Shown in pieces: positions 22,724 through 35,000 of a stretch of DNA of 64,000 bases. The notes beneath the pieces are model-generated. The model was not told the origin of the DNA, searched no databases, and saw only the letters and a list, made by a program, of their open reading frames with translations. Made by a program: the position numbers and the translations under genes. The stretch covers positions 2,604,001-2,668,000 of the forward strand of contig JAJNNQ010000078.1 in assembly GCA_027886175.1 (NCBI GenBank), in the 5' to 3' direction. The DNA is from Phylloscopus collybita (lineage: Eukaryota; Chordata; Aves; Passeriformes; Phylloscopidae). Positions within the stretch are counted from its first letter, which is position 1; each line of letters opens with the position of its first letter.

Positions 22724-25609
22724 CAGTTAAAAAGTCAGATGGGAGCTACAGATTAGTACATGTACAGATTAGTTACGGGCAGTAAATGAACAAACCCAGA
22801 CCAAGTTCCCTGTCGTAGCCAATCCATGTACTCTCCTAAACAGAGTCTCTCCAGATGATGTGTGGTATAGTGTCATTGATCTAAAAGACGCATTCTATGC
22901 TTGCCCCTTAGAGATATCCTCCTGAGATTACTTTGCTTTCCAGTGGGAAGACCCCGTGACAGGGCGTCACCAGCAATTCAGGTGGATGTCCCTCCCACAA
23001 GGATTTGTAGATTCCCCAAACCTATTCGGCCAAGCCCTAGAGCACTTACTTAGTCAATTTACCCACATAAAGGCACAAAGATATTACAATATCTGCAGAT
23101 GACCTGCTGATAGCGAGACCAAAAGGAGAAGATGTGCGAGAATGAACCATAGAATTATTAAATTTCCTGGGAGATAAAGGATTTAAAGTCAGCAAATCAA
23201 AGTTACAGTTCACAGAACCCGAAGTAAAGTATCTGGGGCACTGGATTATAAAAGGTAAGAAAAAACTAGACCCAGAGAGAGTGGCAGGCATTATTGAGCT
23301 CCCTCCTCCTCGATCCAAGAAAGAGATAAGACAAATTCTAGGGTTAACAGGATACTGCAGGCAATGGATAGAGGGATACAGCGAGAAGGTAAAATTTCTA
23401 TACGAAAAGTTAACTACAGATAGGCTAAAATGGTTAGAAGAAGATGAGCAGAGATACAAAGAACTAAAAGAAACACTGACAGCAGCTCCAGTTCTAAGGC
23501 TCCCTGACGTGAAGAGAGAGTTCCAGCTATTTGTAAATGTGAGTAACCACACTGCACACAGAGATTTGACCCAGGATTGGGCCAGAACAAGAAAACCAGT
23601 AGGATATGTGTCAAAACTCCTGGACCCGGTAAGTAGGGGCTGGCCCACCTGTTTGCAGGCAATCGTGGCTGTGGCTCTGTTAGTAGAAGAAGCCAGAAAG
23701 ACTACATTTGGGGCTCCTTTAGTGGTATATACCCCACATGATGTGAGAAACATCCTTCAAAAAAGAGCAGAGAAATGGCTCACAGATGCAAGGCTTATAA
23801 AATATGAAGCCATTCTTATGCATTCCCCTGACTTAGAATTAAAGACCACTTCAGCCACAAACCCAGCACAGTTTTTGTTTGGGGGAACAGCCAAAAAATT
23901 GACTCGTGATTGTACAGAGATAATTGATCTCCAAACAAAAATAAGATCAGACTTAGAAGAGAAAGAGCTAGAAACAGGGGGAAAATGGTTCATAGATGGG
24001 TCAGCAAAAGTTGTAGATGGAAAAAAGAAGGCAGGGTATGCTGTAGTTGATGGGAGAACAGAAGTAGTCGAATCAGGCCCCCTGAATCCTAGTTGGTCAG
24101 CCCAAGCCTGTGAACTGTACACGGTATTAAGAGGGTTGATCAGGCTAAAAAGGAAAAAGGGTACACTTTTTACAGATTCAAAATATGCATTTGGAGTCAT
24201 CGGAAAAATTTGGGAAGAGGGCTAGTTAGCTCGAAAGGAAAGGGATTGGTTCACGAGGAATTGGTAAGGAGAATATTAAAAGCAATCAGAGAACCCGAAG
24301 CAATTGCCGTTGTACATGTAAAAGGACACCAAGCAGGTAAATAATTCAGGACGAGGGGAAACAACCTGGCCGATCAGGAGGCAAAAAGAGCTGCCTTAAT
24401 GACAGTGAGTATCCCAGAAATTGAACAAGAACAAACAGCAGAATACCCTATGCGCCCTTCAGAAGAAGAAATAGCAGAATTCCAGAAGCTGGGTGGCACA
24501 CTGATAGAAGGTAAGTGGAAACTGCCAGATAGGAGAGAGTTAATATCAAAAGAATATACTAGGAAAATACTTAAAAGATTACACCTGAAGACTCATTGAG
24601 GAGCATTAGCGCTAGCAGAACATTTCCTAAAATTCTACAGGTGTAAGGGGATTTATGAACTAGCAAAGCAAGAGGTATTAGGAAGTATGGTGTGTCAAAA
24701 GATAAATCAGGGCAATTATCAGGCAAGATAAATTCAGAAAAATTCAGAATAACTTTTAAAGGTGGTCACCCCCTTGCCTACAGGCCATTTGCCAGAATTC
24801 AAGTTGATTTCACTGACTTACCAAAAGTTGGGAGGTACCGGTACTTACTGGTCATTGTTGATCAATTAACACACTGGGTAGAAGCTTTTCCAAGTGCTAA
24901 AGCTACAGCAAGGGTAGTTGCAAAAGTCCTGCTAGAGGAGGTGATACCGAGGTTCAGAATAACGGAGTCTATTGACTCAGACCAGGGGACTCATTTTACA
25001 TCTAAAATCGTAAAACAGTTGGTAGAAGCACTAGGGGTTCGGTGGGAATATCACACCCCATGGCATCCACAAAGCTCAGGCAGGGTAGAGAGGATGAATC
25101 AGACTCTTAAAACAACTGGCAAAACTGATGCTAGAAACTAAAATGAGCTGGACAAAGTGCTTGCCCTTGGCCTTATTAAATATCAGAACAAAGCCTCATG
25201 CAAAGACTGGTCTGTCACCTTTTGAAATGCTATACGGTATGCCAGATGAGTATAGGATGACAGTAGGACACCCCAAGATAGAGGATAAACAAATTCAATC
25301 CTACCTAGTGTCTATTAATCAGAATCTGCAAGACCTACGAAAGCAAAGAATAATCTCACAGAGTACACCTTTAGGTTTTGCCATTCACAAGGTGCAACCT
25401 GGTGACCAAGTGCTAATCAAGACCTGGAAAGAAATCCCTCTCACCCCACAATAGGAAGGTCCCTTCCTTGTTCTTTTAACCACAGACACTGCAGTGGGAA
25501 CAGCGGAGAAAAAGGGTGGACCCACGCCTCCCGAGTAAAGAAGATGGAGCAGCAAGAAAGAGAACCTGAGTGGAAATTGACATCTACCCCTGGGGATCTG
25601 AAGATATGA
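22724..25609 (+). pseudogene. Gamma-like (class I) pol remnant
   Basis: Disrupted pol of a 5'-truncated provirus. Reverse transcriptase motifs are seen at 22870-23110 (VIDLKDAF, LPQGF and a DDLL core with a frame change just before it). The frame 23281-24225 covers the RT connection and the first half of RNase H (WFIDGSAK, FTDSKYAF), broken by a stop at 24223. The second half of RNase H and the HHCC region follow at 24230-24690. The integrase core at 24780-25141 keeps all three acidic residues with 35-residue spacing (VDFTD, SDQGTHF, GRVERM). The integrase C-terminal part shifts frame at about 25128, and pol seems to end at TGA 25607. Stops at several points rule out a working enzyme. LTR, gag and protease are absent 5' because the element begins inside RT at the ZNF-B junction. 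Confidence 0.88.
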
Positions 25610-26148
25610 CTCAGGAAGACAAAAACATGAGTGACAAAATAAGCTGCTCAAACCCTGGATGCCCTTGCTATCCTTTTGTACATTTTCAATGTGGAATTTG
25701 TCATGAGATTTGGGTTACACATTGTAGGCGAGGTGACAGGCCTAGGGCTCTGGGCCACAAATGTCTAGATGAAGAGTATTATTTAACTGGGGAATTATTG
25801 GTGCTTGCTACAAACCTAGGTGTAATAGAAATGGACTCCTGAGAATGGTATATGCTCTTTAAATATGGGCTAAGGGGAAAGTTAAATCAAAAGGCACAAA
25901 TATTGGCCATAGCGTGCCGGAGATCAAATAGGACCCCCTGTGATGCTGGCCCGATAAAACTCTCTAGATGGGGAGCCTTTAAGACACGCTTTGTGGTTCG
26001 GACTGGAGACAGGACCCTGGGGGAGTGGCCCTGCTGCCAAGAAGATAGATTTCCACGCTGCTGGTTGCAACCCAGTGGGCGATGGCGAGTGCAGAGGGAA
26101 CCCCTGGTGGGGAGCCCTGCTTCTCCTGAGAGAAATGAGGCATCATAG
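25606..26148 (+). pseudogene. Cys-rich open frame downstream of pol (unknown accessory gene)
   Basis: An ATG at 25606 overlaps the apparent pol stop in an ATGA arrangement. The frame runs 78 codons to TGA 25840, then continues in the same frame without further stops to TAG 26146, so one change separates two halves of a frame of about 180 codons. The first half has seven cysteines in CxNPGCPC, FQCGICH, THC and HKC contexts, suggesting metal binding; the second has C, CC and C further on. No signal peptide and no membrane segment are visible, so it does not look like env although it occupies env's place. Function unknown. A related Cys pattern occurs at 27340-27450. Confidence 0.5.
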
Positions 26149-26339
26149 ACCCCTGTAGAGAGTGAGAAAAATCCAACAATCCTGTAAAAACAGCAGCTGG
26201 GGAGGACCAAACTATAGCACCTAAGGTATCAAGCCCAAGAATACTGAGAAATAAAGAAGTTTTGTAATTCTGATTTCTTTTTCAATTTAGTTATTAGAAA
26301 GAACATGAATTAAATGGTAATAAATAAAAAATGGAGGAT
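26149..26339 (+). other. 3' non-coding end of the gamma-like provirus with polypurine tract
   Basis: AT-rich sequence without a frame. It ends with AAAAAATGGAGGA immediately before the LTR start at 26340, fitting the polypurine tract that primes plus-strand synthesis. Confidence 0.6.
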
Positions 26340-27186
26340 TGTAGTATATGTTAATTCATGTTCCCGAAATATAGTGATAGATTAATTCATGTTTTCCAAA
26401 TAGGGTGATATTGGTGAGGGGTAAAATATGTTCTCTGTGATAAGTTTGTTCATAAAGCTTTAAGGGCACTACCAGCTCAGGCAAGCACTGAGCTGGTAGC
26501 TTCAGAAGAAACTCTTTATACGTAATTTCAGTGTATGCTGGCTTATTTTTATAGATTATATTTTATATACATGTATTGGTGTGGATAAAAGCATAACGTA
26601 CAACTCTTAAGAATGTCAGAGAAGCTTTCTCAGCACAGAAAGCTCCCCGAGTCTGGGAAAAGACAAAGACATTATAATACCAACAGAGGGAGCAGAACAC
26701 CGAAACAAGGTGCAATCAGTCCCTGATGGCCCAGAAGAATGGGAACTGGATGAACCATCAGAGATGCTCAGGAAACACCCACTACACCCAGAAAGTCCAT
26801 TCAGGCTGCCTGCTAGAAACTGAGATTACATCAACAGAGCTATTGTGGAACAAAAACCTCTATAGAAATTCTGGACTGAGCCATGGCACAAGCCCCAAGA
26901 AGTTTCAAGCTCCCCCAAGACCACGACCACCGAGACTGGCCCAGGCTTGTCCAGCGAGTTAAGAGTATAAGAATAACCGGCCTAGACAGAGACCAGTGTG
27001 AGGTCTGGGGGTTATAGTGTTGCCGGACACTATACAGAGACCAACACCCGGTGTGCACCGCTTCCTTGCTCCGCTGACTCTGTGAATTTCCATATTGGCT
27101 TTGTCAATTTTGCGCCCGTGATTTTTCACTGGCAATCTGGCAATAAATCCTATTTCATTCTGAATTGGCTCTCGCTATTTATTACA
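26340..27186 (+). mobile_element. 3' LTR of the gamma-like provirus
   Basis: Starts TGTAGTATATG after a polypurine tract and ends TATTACA, an imperfect inverted repeat (TGTAGTA/TATTACA). A TATA-like AGTATAAG lies near 26963 and AATAAA near 27142, giving U3, R and U5 in order. Length about 847 bases. The matching 5' LTR is outside the preserved part of the element. No target duplication can be tested because the 5' end is lost. Confidence 0.75.
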
Positions 27187-27910
27187 TATCTCCTCAGAAA
27201 AAGGACCTCGCTGGATTCCTGTAAAGAATGTAAAGCCATTCTGGGAGCCTCTACCGGCAGCTGACTGAGGCCAGGACGCCACCAAGCCCCTGGGGGAGGA
27301 GGAAGAGGAGGAACCCCACTGAGACTGCAGCTGATGACATCTTATGTCCTACCTGTACAGGAAACTGTGAACTTTGGGTTTCATGTCAGTATAAAGGGTG
27401 TGGAAATTGTTGGTATCACAGAGCCCTTTTGGCAAAAGCGTAGTGTAAATCAGGTATAAAGCCATTGAATTTTTAATTATATCAGGCCACAAGAAAAGGA
27501 TAGTCCTCACCTCCCTATTCTCAGGAGAGAAGTTTTGAGGAAATCCAAAAATAGCCATATTTGCAACGAGAAAACAACTGAGCGCCTTATATTTGGCCAT
27601 TCCTTGAACAATCTTAAGAAAAGACAAAAAGAGGATAATCTAAATGGTTTCCTTATTTTCTGTAACATAATTCAAAACGAACAAACAAAAAACACCATGG
27701 GGTTAAACTGGATGCTATGCTTATCAGCATTTCTTGCCTTCTGCAGCACAGCCTAGCCTGTTGATCAACCCAAAACAAATGTGTGGATAACTCTGGCTAA
27801 TGCAACCAAACAAGATACCTTTATGCTTAGCTACTGCATCCCCAGAAAATCCATTTTCAACCTGTTTAGTCGGTTTGCCATTAGATGGCTGGCCAATACC
27901 AGAAACTACC
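27187..27910 (+). pseudogene. Provirus remnant: Cys-rich segment and env start
   Basis: From about 27265 an open frame reads into a Cys-rich stretch (CPTCTGNC, CQYKGCGNC) that ends at TAG 27444. From ATG 27700 a hydrophobic leader (MLCLSAFLAFC) precedes TAG, then an env SU-like start (NVWITLANAT, then QDTF). The env frame runs into the reverse LTR at 27911 and is lost. It is therefore a fragment of a second provirus, of alpha/gamma env type, lying directly behind the 3' LTR of the first one. Confidence 0.6.
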
Positions 27911-28555
27911 TGACATCATGCTGGTGTTCTTCAGGCCAGCCAGCTCCCGGCACCGGTGCCAGGAGTGGGCTGCCCCCAGAAAGCCAGGAAATCAGGGCTG
28001 CAGCTGCAGGGCACAGCTGCTCTATAGCACAGGTGGCACACATCGAGGGCAGGGACAAGGGACAGGGAGAGGCCTTCTGTGTGATTTCCAAAGGTGTTTA
28101 TTGCCCGGAGGGTCAGGGACAGAAAAAGGCACAGAACCTGGGCTTGCAGGAGCTTATAAGTGGGGGAGGTCTTGGGAGAGGATACAATTTCCAACCAATA
28201 AGCGTGACATGGGGGAGGAACATAAGGCAGGGAGTACAATGCACAGAGCAATGAAAGAACACAAGGGGAGGGAACAGTTTAAATCAACCACTGGGGCGTC
28301 GAAGGTTGGGGGATTGACAGGGAAGGGTCTGGAAGAAGGGGCAGGGTGAGGGAAGGATTGACAATTCTGTAGGAGGAGGGAAGGGCAGGTCTAGGGAAGA
28401 TAGATGACAAGGGCAGAACCAACAATACAGGAGGAAAGGAACAATCCATTAGGGATAAAATATACTACAGCAATACAAAATGTGGGGGGGTGGTGTATAA
28501 AACTGACCATTAAACTGAGCTGCAATTGGAAACACAACAAAAATACACCACAACA
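27911..28555 (-). mobile_element. ERVK-like LTR, minus strand, full length
   Basis: Complete reverse copy (645 bases) of the LTRs at 60126 and 62385: left end TGACATCATG, right end CACAACA. Reverse AATAAA is near 28100 and reverse TTATAAG near 28155. The right flank (28556 on) is the same ZNF 3'-flank sequence that borders the LTR at 60126, but the left flank is unrelated env sequence, so the left side was rearranged after insertion. Confidence 0.85.
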
Positions 28556-29295
28556 ATAGATAAACATCTCCCCAGCTGCTTTCAACACATGAAATAGAAC
28601 ACACATTTTTGGTTCCATAACCCAAGACATCCATGCTTGGCTTTGGGGGTTCCAGGCCCCTCTTGTTCAGTCTGGGGGTCTCATCCCTCCTTTCCCTTAA
28701 TTCAGGCACCTCCTGGCAGCTTTTTCCTGCAAAGAATCCATGAGTTTGGGGATTTTTGGGGGGCATTTTTGGAGAGAGACAGCTCTGTCTGCCTTTCCCC
28801 TCCCTCTTGTGGCCTCTCAGCTGCCCCCAACACCCTGGAGCTGCTGGAATTACCCTCCTGGGGACAAGCACATTCATTCCCTTCCAGGAGCCCAATGCCT
28901 GGATGGGGCTCCAGGTCAGGGGCTCCTTGAGCAGCTGCCCCAGAACCTCTGCCAGGGTCTCCCGGCACAGCTGGAGCTGCTTGGCCTGGGGTCCCCAAAG
29001 CCCTCAGCAAGCCCCAAGTCCCCCCCAGGAACCCTCAACTCCCTCACACCCAGCATCCCCCACAGCCCCTGCAAGTTCCCTCCACGGCATCGGCTATGGC
29101 CATGTCCCCACATGTCACTGGCCATGTCCCACCATGGCCTCACCCATGGCTGTCTCCCCCCCAGGTTCCCATCCCTGTCATTGTCCCCCACATCTCCATC
29201 TGAGCCCATGTCCCCCTGTGTCCCCAGGAATAGCCATGTCCCCCTCCATGTCCATGTGTCCCCATGTCACTCTCCATGTCTATATCCCCTCATGT
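28556..29295 (-). repeat. ZNF 3'-flank unit, orphan partial copy
   Basis: Matches 13394-13930, 44600-45310 and the reverse of 59400-60125, including the CATGTCCC-rich part, but stops at 29295 where an LTR begins. No zinc-finger gene follows. It is evidence for a further ZNF unit whose gene was lost or moved by provirus insertion and recombination. Confidence 0.75.
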
Positions 29296-29939
29296 TGTAA
29301 GAGACAGTCCCTAAATTTCACATCTGCCTCACAATCATCGACAATATCCGAAAAAGGACTGAGGCTGGGGCCTGGGACCCCAGGACAGGAGTTCTGGCCT
29401 GGCTGAGGTGGGATGTCTGCCAACCCCTGCCTGCAGGTGCACTCACTGGACCTTTGCATTTCCATGGGAACCTGGTGGAAACAACGGGTTTTCACAGCAG
29501 GCTGGTTTTGGGCCGGTCTGTTCTGTGTTTGCCCTGTACCTGTTCCCTGAAGTGGACCTTTGCTCTAAGCGCCGGAGAGCTTCGTCCTGTTTCAGTGCAC
29601 CTGCTGATGGTCTCCACACCTTCTGGCCAACTGCCTGTTGCTTCGGAAAAGACTATAAGAGACACCTCAAGATCGCCCGAATTCTGAGATCTCCCCAACG
29701 GAAGAAGATGGATCTATTGGCAGACGACCACGAGGACTTCGTCTCTTTGTTTGTAGCTATAACCCTTCTCTCTCTCTTTCCCTTTATCTCTCGCTCTTCT
29801 CCTTCTATCGCATAAAGTGCTGTGTGCACTCAATAAAGTGTACTGCTTTTTTGAGCAAATTGTTGTCCCCTGCTGTGTCTTTTGCGCCTTGAGATCACTC
29901 GAACCATCATGAACCTGCCTGCATTAGCAGGTCGTGACA
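29296..29939 (+). mobile_element. 5' LTR of the ERVL-like provirus
   Basis: TGTAAGAG...GTGACA, 644 bases, matching the LTR at 41961-42656. A TATAAG box is at about 29653 and AATAAA at 29832-29837, followed by a GT-rich stretch. The paired LTR 12 kb downstream and the primer site directly behind it make this the 5' LTR. Confidence 0.9.
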
Positions 29940-29946
29940 TTAAAAT

Positions 29947-29964
29947 TGGCGTCACGGACAGGAT
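29947..29964 (+). promoter_or_regulatory. Primer-binding site, tRNA-Ser type
   Basis: TGGCGTCACGGACAGGAT, seven bases after the LTR, is complementary with one mismatch to the 3' end of a vertebrate tRNA-Ser (the GTCACGG... isoacceptor). This is the start of minus-strand DNA synthesis. Confidence 0.7.
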
Positions 29965-30387
29965 CCTGACAGACAGAGGGGTTGCAGGTTGTGTATAATC
30001 TGTAACAGGGGAAGGACGTTTCGCTCCAGCCACACCTGGGCCCGCCACCTCGAAAGGGTGAGTGGTGTCTAGAAAGCAAGGAGGGTGACTCAAATTTCCC
30101 ACAAACTGTACACGCCTGGGTGAAAAGCATCCCCATACTCGAGTTGAGGGCTCTGTCTTCAGGATTTCACAAAAGATCTCTTTGTGCAAAAGATGGGACA
30201 GTTTCTTGTTTTGTAATTTAGTTTGGACTGTTTAGTATAGTGAAGAAACAACCAAAAATAACACCTTCTAAACAAGTTAAGCCTTTTTACACACCCAGGA
30301 TAGTGAAGGGGAACACAGCAGGAGTCTATCTGTCTGTGTGTGTGTATGTGTGTGCTTCCCTAAAATAGTTTTCAGCCCTTTTGTAAG

Positions 30388-31954
30388 ATGAATGAGAATT
30401 CCAGGGCAAAAGGTAAAGAAGCATTTTACGCTTGGTTGGCAAAACATAATGCCAAGCCCTCTCCTGGTGGAGAAGAATGGGCACTAAATAATTGGTTTGA
30501 TTTGGAAAGTGTGGTTGATAGAGTGTGTTCCTTACAACACGGGACTAGATTCAAACTCGGCCGAGATAAGACCATAATCTGTTCTGTATTAGGAGCATGC
30601 CTCACAGTGCTGTAGAACACTTTAAGCAGAGTAGTGGGGAGGAAACTATTATAGATTCCCTTCACAAACTAATAGAAACTTTGCAGGAAAAACTAGGTGA
30701 AAAGAAAAATGAAATTCATTTGTTGAGGGATGAAATCCGCTTGCTACGAGATGAAAATCACTTCCTACGAGCTGCTCTGAGGGAGGAAAATACTAAGAAA
30801 TCAAAGAATTATGACTCCCCAAAGCTGGCAGAGGAAAAAGAGAATCCCCACATTAGACAAATACACTCCCAGAAAGAATTGGAATCAGTAAAAAATTGTG
30901 GGGAGGATTGCTGTCCACACTTAAGACCTCTGATCAAAACAGAATACTATTATATAAATGATGAGGATTTTGACCCTCATATCACCACCAAACAAATACC
31001 ACCAAACAAATACCATACAGTGCTACCGAGTTGGCCAAGTTAAAGAAAGAATACAGCCGGCTCTCCCATGAATCGGAGACAGAATGTGTCTTCCGAGTGT
31101 CCCTCACTGGTGGTGACTAAATTAAGTTAAATGAACAAGAGGCAAGTGGCTATTGGGGACATGGAGTCTTCTTAACAACAGGAGATAAACGTGACACATG
31201 GTCCCTGACACAACATGCAGCTTTCTGGGCCAAGGGAATAAATCCTCTGGAGAGAGGAGACCCTTTAGCTATAGTCTGTACCCCTGACCAACTCCTAGAA
31301 AGTGTACACAATGCCACCTGCATACAAATGATACATGAAAGGAGATTAGCTCCTGGATTTGAATCTCCAATGCAATTGCCTGTCCAGCCTGAAATGATGA
31401 CCCCTCTAATTAGGGGGCTCCCCAAATCACTTAAACCCACTGCAATTACTTTACAAAAAGCCATCATGGCTTTAAGCCCTGTAGATAGGTTGGACAGATT
31501 CCTTGGAAACCCAAGTGACCACACCGGATCTACCGATCCTGGATTCACTCCATATTCTACCCCCTCAGAACCACCGGCGGTACACTCTAAATCATATGCT
31601 AGTGACCGTAAAGTTTGGACATGGGGTCAGGTCGCTGAAGATCTTATTAATTACAGTAGAAAATATGGACCTGTAAAAACCCCAGAAGAAAGATTAGGAA
31701 AATCAAAGGGTGTTAGATACATTGGAATTCCTCACAGCAAAAACCCAGAAAAGGGAAAGCAGATGTCCCAACGACAATACTGGTGGTTATTAGGAATAAA
31801 AAAAGGGGTGCCAAAAGATATAATGGATGGCTTACTGCTTGAAAATCTAAGTAAAATAGTAACCAATTGGCACAATTCCAAGCCATTGGCACCAGCACCA
31901 CCAAGAACACAACCCAGTACACCCAGCGCACCACTGAGTCGAGACAACCCCTAA
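30388..31954 (+). pseudogene. ERVL-like gag, broken
   Basis: Three overlapping open pieces, 30388-30615, 30597-31043 and 31328-31954 (with open sequence in between), give a gag-like protein. The middle piece is a strong coiled coil (repeats of LRDEIRLLRDENHFLR). The last contains a capsid-like stretch and a Pro-rich tail; no CCHC zinc knuckle was found. The coiled-coil N-terminal part is unlike orthodox retroviral matrix proteins. At least one frame change (near 30600) and a stop near 31120 interrupt it, so a full gag product is not expected. Confidence 0.7.
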
Positions 31955-32039
31955 CACCTGTTTCGGGAAATAAACCAAAACCACCTTCTTCTCAACCTCC
32001 AAGAAACCTCCCTAATCCACAGTTAAACTAGAAACTCCG

Positions 32040-35000
32040 TCTCTCATTAGTGGGCAGAGAGACGGAGGGTGGATTTATCTAAGAAAGCTCACTAAAAATC
32101 CTAAAACTGGAGATATATTGATTACAGCTACAGTGGGTCCTAAATGAGCATTGGTAACTTTTGTAATTGACACTGGAGCCCAAATTTCTGCCTTAAAAAA
32201 TAAAGACGCCCAAAGATGTGGTATTGTTCCAATGAAAAAACGTTGCTGTGTTTTAAATGCCCTAGGAATTACAGAACCTATGAATATTGCCTTAGTAAAA
32301 CTTATACTGCCTGGGGAAGAAAATCAATTAACTGTTAAAATGGTTGTTGGAAATATCCCAGACAACTTGCTAGGAATGGATGTACTTGCTGGGAGACAAT
32401 GGGAGGATCTGGAAGGCTTTTTGTGGTCTTTTGGGACGCCATGTCTTAATATCAGGTTGCTTCAAGCAGCCCCCTCCCTCCCATTTAGCAAAATCCCTTC
32501 TGTAAAACAATACCCTTTACCCTCTAGTGCTGAAGAAGGCATCAAACCAGTTATACAGGAATTACGAGAACAAGGAGTGATAATTAACACTCATTCTCCT
32601 TTCAATTCTCCAGTCTGGCCAGTAAGAAAAACCATGAAAATGGAGATTAACAACAGATTATCGCTGGCTTAATGCTCACACAGACCCCCTAACAGCAGCA
32701 GTCCAAAATTTAGCTGAATTAATAATATCAATTCAAGAAAAGGCTCACACAATCATGGCAACTATAGATGTTAAGGACATGTTTTTTATGATCCCATTAC
32801 AGCCAGAGGACATGGACCGCTTTGCCTTTACATGGGAAGGGCAGCAATACACCTTCACACGACTGCCACAAGGGTACAGACACTCGCCCACTCTAGCCCA
32901 TCACGCTTTAGCTCGAGAATTAGAAACAATACCTAAGCCTGAAAATGTAGCTGTTTATCAGTATATTGATGATATTCTTGTGGGAGGAGATGAAATAGTA
33001 GTGGGAGATACTCAACAGAAAATAATTTCACATTTAGAAAGTCTTGGTTTGCAAGTTCCCCCCGAGAAAATTCAAAAACCTTCTCAGGAAGTAAAATTTT
33101 TGGGAATTTGGTGGAAAGGAGGCATGACATGTATTCCACCTGATACTTTAACCTCCTTAGTTAGAGGAGATCTCATCTCATCAGATCAAAATGCCTGGAT
33201 CTAGAAAAGAACTCCAACAAGCTTTAGGATTGCTAGTATTTTGGAGAAAACACATTCCAGATTTTTCAATAATTGATAGACCTCTTTATGATTTGCTAAA
33301 AAAAGGGGTGAAATGGGATTGGACCCCTTCCCAGAAGGAGGCACTGCCATTATTAATCTTTGAAGCCACAGCCCATCAGGCCCTTGGCCCGATACACGCG
33401 ACAGATCCATTTCAAGTCAAGTGGGGTTTTGCAGTGTTGGGGTTGTCAATTCACATTTGGCAGTGGGGTCCGGAGGGTCCGACTAGACCTGTTGGCTTTT
33501 TCTCCTGTGGTTTTAAAGATGCAGAGAAGAGAGATACTACCTAGGAAAAAGGGTTGTTTGTGGTTAGCTTAGCCCTTATAGAAGTAGAAAAAATTACATG
33601 GCAACAACCAATTGTTTTAAGAGGCCCTTTTAAAGTAATTAAAACAGTCACTACGGGGGCCCCTCCCCCTGACAGGGTGGCTCAGAGAGCCTCAGTAAGA
33701 AAGCGGTATGCTCAAATGGAACATTATTGTAATATCTTTTCAATTACTGAAGGTGCTGCTAAAATTGTAGCAATACAAGACCCAGAGAACTTGGATAGCA
33801 GCCAAAACAAACCTGTCTCCGTAATAAAGGTGCCCCCCCGTTTTCCCCTGAACAATCAACAAACTCTTGGTTCACTGATGCTTCTGCTAAACGAGAAGGG
33901 AAAAAGTGGAAATACAGAGCTGTAGCCCTACATACTTCATCTGGTGAACGGATCATTACAGAAGGGGAAGGTAGTGCCCAAATTGGTGAATTGGAAGCTG
34001 TTTGGAGTGTTTTCCAACATGAAGCACAGAACACTTCTCCTGTCTGTATTTACACTGATTCCTATGCTGTGTTTAAAGGGTGTACTGAGTGGCTGCCTTT
34101 CTGGCAACAGAATGATTGGGAGATTAATAGGATTCCAGTGTGGCAAAAGGAAAAGTAGCAAGAAATTTTACAAATTGCAAGTCAAGGGAACTTTTCTGTA
34201 GGGTGGGTGGCTTCTCACCAAACAGATGGGAATCTAGCAGGAGAGTGGAATAATAAAGCTGATGAATTGGCAAGAATAAGTCCCCTGAAAAATTAACAAA
34301 TTTCTGAGGATTGGGAAGACTTGTTAGAATGGTTGCATGTAAAAAGACAGCACCCGGGTGTAAAAGATTTGTACAGAGAAGCTCATGCCCGTGGTTGGCC
34401 CGTTACCAGAGAAATGTGTAGTACACGTGTATCTGCCTGTGAAAAATGCCGTAAACGGCTGGAGAGACATCCTCTGGAGGATGACCCTCTCCACTTAGGA
34501 AAAGGTAAAGGTCTACAGGATGTGCGGCAGGTAGATTATATCGGTCCCTTCAAACAATCAGGTGGTAAACATTTTGTGTTAGTAGGAGTAGAGATTATAT
34601 CTGGGTTAATTCAAGCAGATGCTTTTAAGAGAGCTACAGGTGATAATACTGTTAAAGCATTACAGGAATGGTTTGGAACTTTTCCAAAACCACAGGAAAT
34701 TCAATCTGATAATGAGTCCCACTTTACTGCCAGAGTTGTACAGGACTGGGCAAAAGCTGAGGCAATCAAATGGACTTTTCACACCCCTTACTACCCCAAG
34801 CTAACGGGATTGTAGAAAGGACTAATGATCTCTTAAAATGACTTTTGAAACCACAGGAGGGAAACTGGGATGCTTGACTGTGGGAAGCTGTGAAAGGTGT
34901 GAATGATAGATGGGGAGTAAATGGGTGTCCTAAGATCACTGCTTTTTTGCCCGACTGCTCCAAGCATAATTCCCTCACTACAGGGACCAGATGATTCCAA

